Assembly: GCA_020722685.1 (NCBI GenBank)
Contig: DYKH01000198.1
Span: 1-8,724 of the forward strand
Direction of reading: 5' to 3'
Source of the DNA: Caldithrix sp.
Lineage (GTDB): Bacteria > KSB1 > UBA2214 > DYKH01
Length of the DNA: 8,724 bases
The notes beneath the pieces are model-generated. The model did not search any database, had not been told where the DNA came from, and worked only from the letters and a program-made list of their open reading frames with translations. Positions 7,236 through 8,724 of this stretch are shown one piece after another. A program made the position numbers and the translations under genes. How positions within the stretch are numbered: position 1 is the stretch's first letter; every line of letters begins with the position of its first letter.

Positions 7236-7498
7236 GGGTAGAATATCGGAAAAAATTCTTGAAGGAGCTTGCCAAAATACCTGCTGAAAATAGGGCTCAG
7301 ATAGAACGCTTCGTATTTGAGCAAGTGCCAGAATTGGAAAACATATTCCAGTCAAAAAGATTCGAAGCTATGAAAGGTTATCCGTCCTATTATAAAGCAA
7401 GCTTTGGTTCCTACGGTGTGGGAGTAAAGATCGAAAGGGGAACCGTCATCTTCGAGCGCGCCTTGCACAGAAAAGACATCTATCGGTACTTCCCGTGA
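7232..7498 (+). CDS. RelE/ParE-superfamily toxin
   Basis: This 88-residue basic protein has the RelE/ParE layout. An N-terminal strand and helix (VEYRKKFLKELAKIPAEN) is followed by a second helix (about residues 22-36). The central strands contain MKGYPSYYKASFGSYGVGVK, and the C-terminus is VIFERALHRKDIYRYFP. The G-Y-x-x-Y-Y-K and F-G-x-Y-x-x-G-x-K pattern and the terminal R-x-x-H-R-x-x-I-Y-x-x-F-P are hallmarks of this superfamily. Members either cleave mRNA at the ribosome (RelE type) or poison gyrase (ParE type); the sequence alone does not decide which. The start is a TTG at 7232 that overlaps the antitoxin stop in TTGA. It is supported by AGAAGG at 7222-7227 and by the protein beginning exactly at the expected first strand. 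The weak start would keep toxin synthesis below that of its antitoxin. The gene looks full length. Confidence 0.87.
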   Translation: MRVEYRKKFLKELAKIPAENRAQIERFVFEQVPELENIFQSKRFEAMKGYPSYYKASFGSYGVGVKIERGTVIFERALHRKDIYRYFP

Positions 7499-7527
7499 TG
7501 TACGTGTTTAGCCGACTGAATAAGTAC

Positions 7528-7621
7528 GTCATTTCGAACGGAGTGAGAAATCTGTGAGCTACGGACTCGACCTACTTTGCAGATACGGAATCGATAAATT
7601 CCTCCCTGCGGTCGGAATGAC
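7528..7621. repeat. Imperfect inverted repeat resembling a dispersed intergenic element
   Basis: A left arm at 7528-7551 (GTCATTTCGAACGGAGTGAG and four more bases) and a right arm at 7598-7621 (ending CGGTCGGAATGAC) are reverse complements at 19 of 24 positions, separated by 46 bases. The wording 'GTCATTTCGA ... GAGTGAGAAATCT ... CCTCCCTGCGGTCGGAATGAC' is, from memory, that of a palindromic repeat scattered through intergenic regions of many FCB-type and other environmental genomes. It carries no open frame of note. It lies between the toxin and the oppositely oriented broken gene, where it could act as a bidirectional transcription barrier or be a decayed miniature mobile element. Confidence 0.6.
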
Positions 7622-7688
7622 AGGTATTAGCTCAACTGACTAAACTGTTACCCCGTGATAATTCGTAATCTCCATAGCAGGCCTCTTT

Positions 7689-8724
7689 TCACTCTCCTAT
7701 GCCCGTTAGATACAACCACCGGCCATTCGTCTCTGAAGTGGCATTCACTATTAGCATCCCATTTTCCATTTTGAAAGGGATCAACTTTCCCCTCGAACCC
7801 GGTACCGCTTCTTCCGCCCAAAGCTGCAATTGAGTTCTCTTTGTCTCCAAGGGGATGGATATTTCTCCCGAACCGTTTAGAAAAATTTGCATAAAAGCCT
7901 TCCCCTTGATCCGACGCGCCTGGGCAACCGGCGCCCAGGTGATGTGCGTCTGCTTTTGACTGGAAAGGACGAACTCTTTGCCATCGATACTGATGCGGTC
8001 GCAGTCATGTCCCTCAAATCCAACCAGCCGCTTTTGTCCATCCACATTGAAGGCAAGGATGAGCCGGCCGGAATAATCGACTTTATGTCCGTTCACCATA
8101 AAGCTGCGCAAATTGATCGAGTCCGAGGGCAAGGGATTTTCCTGCAAAATCCGCTCGTCCTCCTCAGCATTGCGGGCAAATCCTCCCGGCCAGCTTTCGC
8201 GATGGGATTTGTAGTGGCTGGCCACGACCACCGTTCCGTTGGGAAATCGCGTGGTCAAATACTCGGTGCTTCGGGATAGATATTCCGTGTTGTCGTTGAT
8301 GCTGGCAAATTTGCCGCTGGGCGGATAGGCGCCGGCCGCTGAGAGAATCTCGAACCAAGTACGGGCTTCTTTTCCCAAACTGCCTGCCTGATCGTCACGC
8401 GGACGGAAACCAAGATAGTAAGCAAAGCCTGCTCCATGCTTGCGCTGGGTGCCGACAATTTGCTTGTCAACCGTTGCTACAGTTTCAATTTCTTCCGAGG
8501 CTTTGGTGACGGGATAGATTCTGTCCACGATAAAGTCAGAATCATTTGATTCGGTACGCTTGCCAGACCATTCGTGAACTCGACCGTTTTGCCGGCAGCA
8601 ATTTCCCCCAAATGCACAGATGGCTGGTACTGTGCCCCGAATAATTTTTCCCACTGTGGGCGACAGTTAAAAATCATAAGTCGGCATAATAAACCTCGTT
8701 TATATTGTCAATTAAGAGGTGGGA
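7689..8724 (-). pseudogene. C-terminal part of a large carbohydrate-active-type protein, 5' end outside the window, frame broken twice
   Basis: The minus strand reads a coherent protein only if two frame changes are allowed. From the window edge, LLIDNINEVYYADL runs to a TGA at 8674-8676. A second frame gives MIFNCRPQWEKLFGAQYQPS and HLGEIAAGKTVEFTNG to about 8570. A third frame then runs from about RTESNDSDFIVDRIYP to the natural stop at 7689-7691. Each shift would be repaired by adding one base. The long last section (about 290 residues) contains GAGFAYYLGFRPRDDQ and AGAYPPSGKFASINDN. These are followed by beta-rich sequence with NGTVVVASHYKSHRESWPGG, resembling the all-beta C-terminal part of large glycosidase-like proteins. 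I cannot name the family, and any catalytic domain lies beyond 8724. No start codon, signal peptide or sorting domain is visible. Alternatives are a genuine pseudogene, or two single-base assembly or sequencing errors in an intact gene. Confidence 0.6.

Noticed and set aside
7887..8279. Open frame of 130 codons on the plus strand opposite the broken gene
   Set aside because: It is antisense to the long coherent minus-strand section, which has better protein-like composition and a natural C-terminus.
8600..8615. Run of five G on the minus strand as a programmed frameshift site
   Set aside because: The run is not in a slippery heptamer arrangement, and sensible protein continues in the same frame beyond it (GEIAAGKTVEF), so the shift must lie further downstream.

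Overview
The window (8,724 bases, roughly half G+C by eye) looks like a chromosomal segment from an uncultivated member of the FCB superphylum, of the KSB1, Calditrichota or Ignavibacteria kind. The main evidence is the end of the large protein at 1628-4267. It carries a 'LEQNYPNPFN'-type motif followed by a FlgD-like Ig fold and a short basic end, as in type IX secretion cargo of these phyla. Clear Shine-Dalgarno sequences and a sigma70-like TTGATT-17-TATAAT promoter argue against a typical Bacteroidetes genome. The phylum assignment is an inference.

Layout. Bases 1-191 hold no gene I can support. A small membrane protein (192-461) is followed by a perfect 12-bp hairpin (472-498). A Gfo/Idh/MocA-family sugar oxidoreductase begins at a GTG (530-1540). 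Two large exported carbohydrate-active proteins follow on the same strand. The first (1628-4267) has a GH99/DUF5010-like barrel between two homologous beta-sandwich modules and ends in a type IX sorting domain. The second (4309-6936) has a PA14-like or galactose-binding-like N-terminal module, a GH20-type domain 2 and a GH20-like barrel with an Asp-Glu pair. A compact type II toxin-antitoxin pair follows (7032-7235, 7232-7498) with its own promoter. Next comes an inverted repeat resembling a dispersed element (7528-7621). The right end (7689-8724, minus strand) is the C-terminal part of another large exported-type carbohydrate protein, whose reading frame is broken at two places.

Functional reading. 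The oxidoreductase and the two secreted glycosidase-like proteins look like a glycan-degradation locus. An endo-acting, surface-displayed enzyme and a second, hexosaminidase-like enzyme without a sorting tag would cut a polymer, and the NAD-dependent dehydrogenase would process a sugar in the cytoplasm. The substrate is not shown by the sequence. The GH99-like plus GH20-like pairing makes a mannose- and N-acetylhexosamine-containing glycan one possibility. The toxin-antitoxin pair, the repeats and the broken gene mark the right third as more plastic, accessory DNA.
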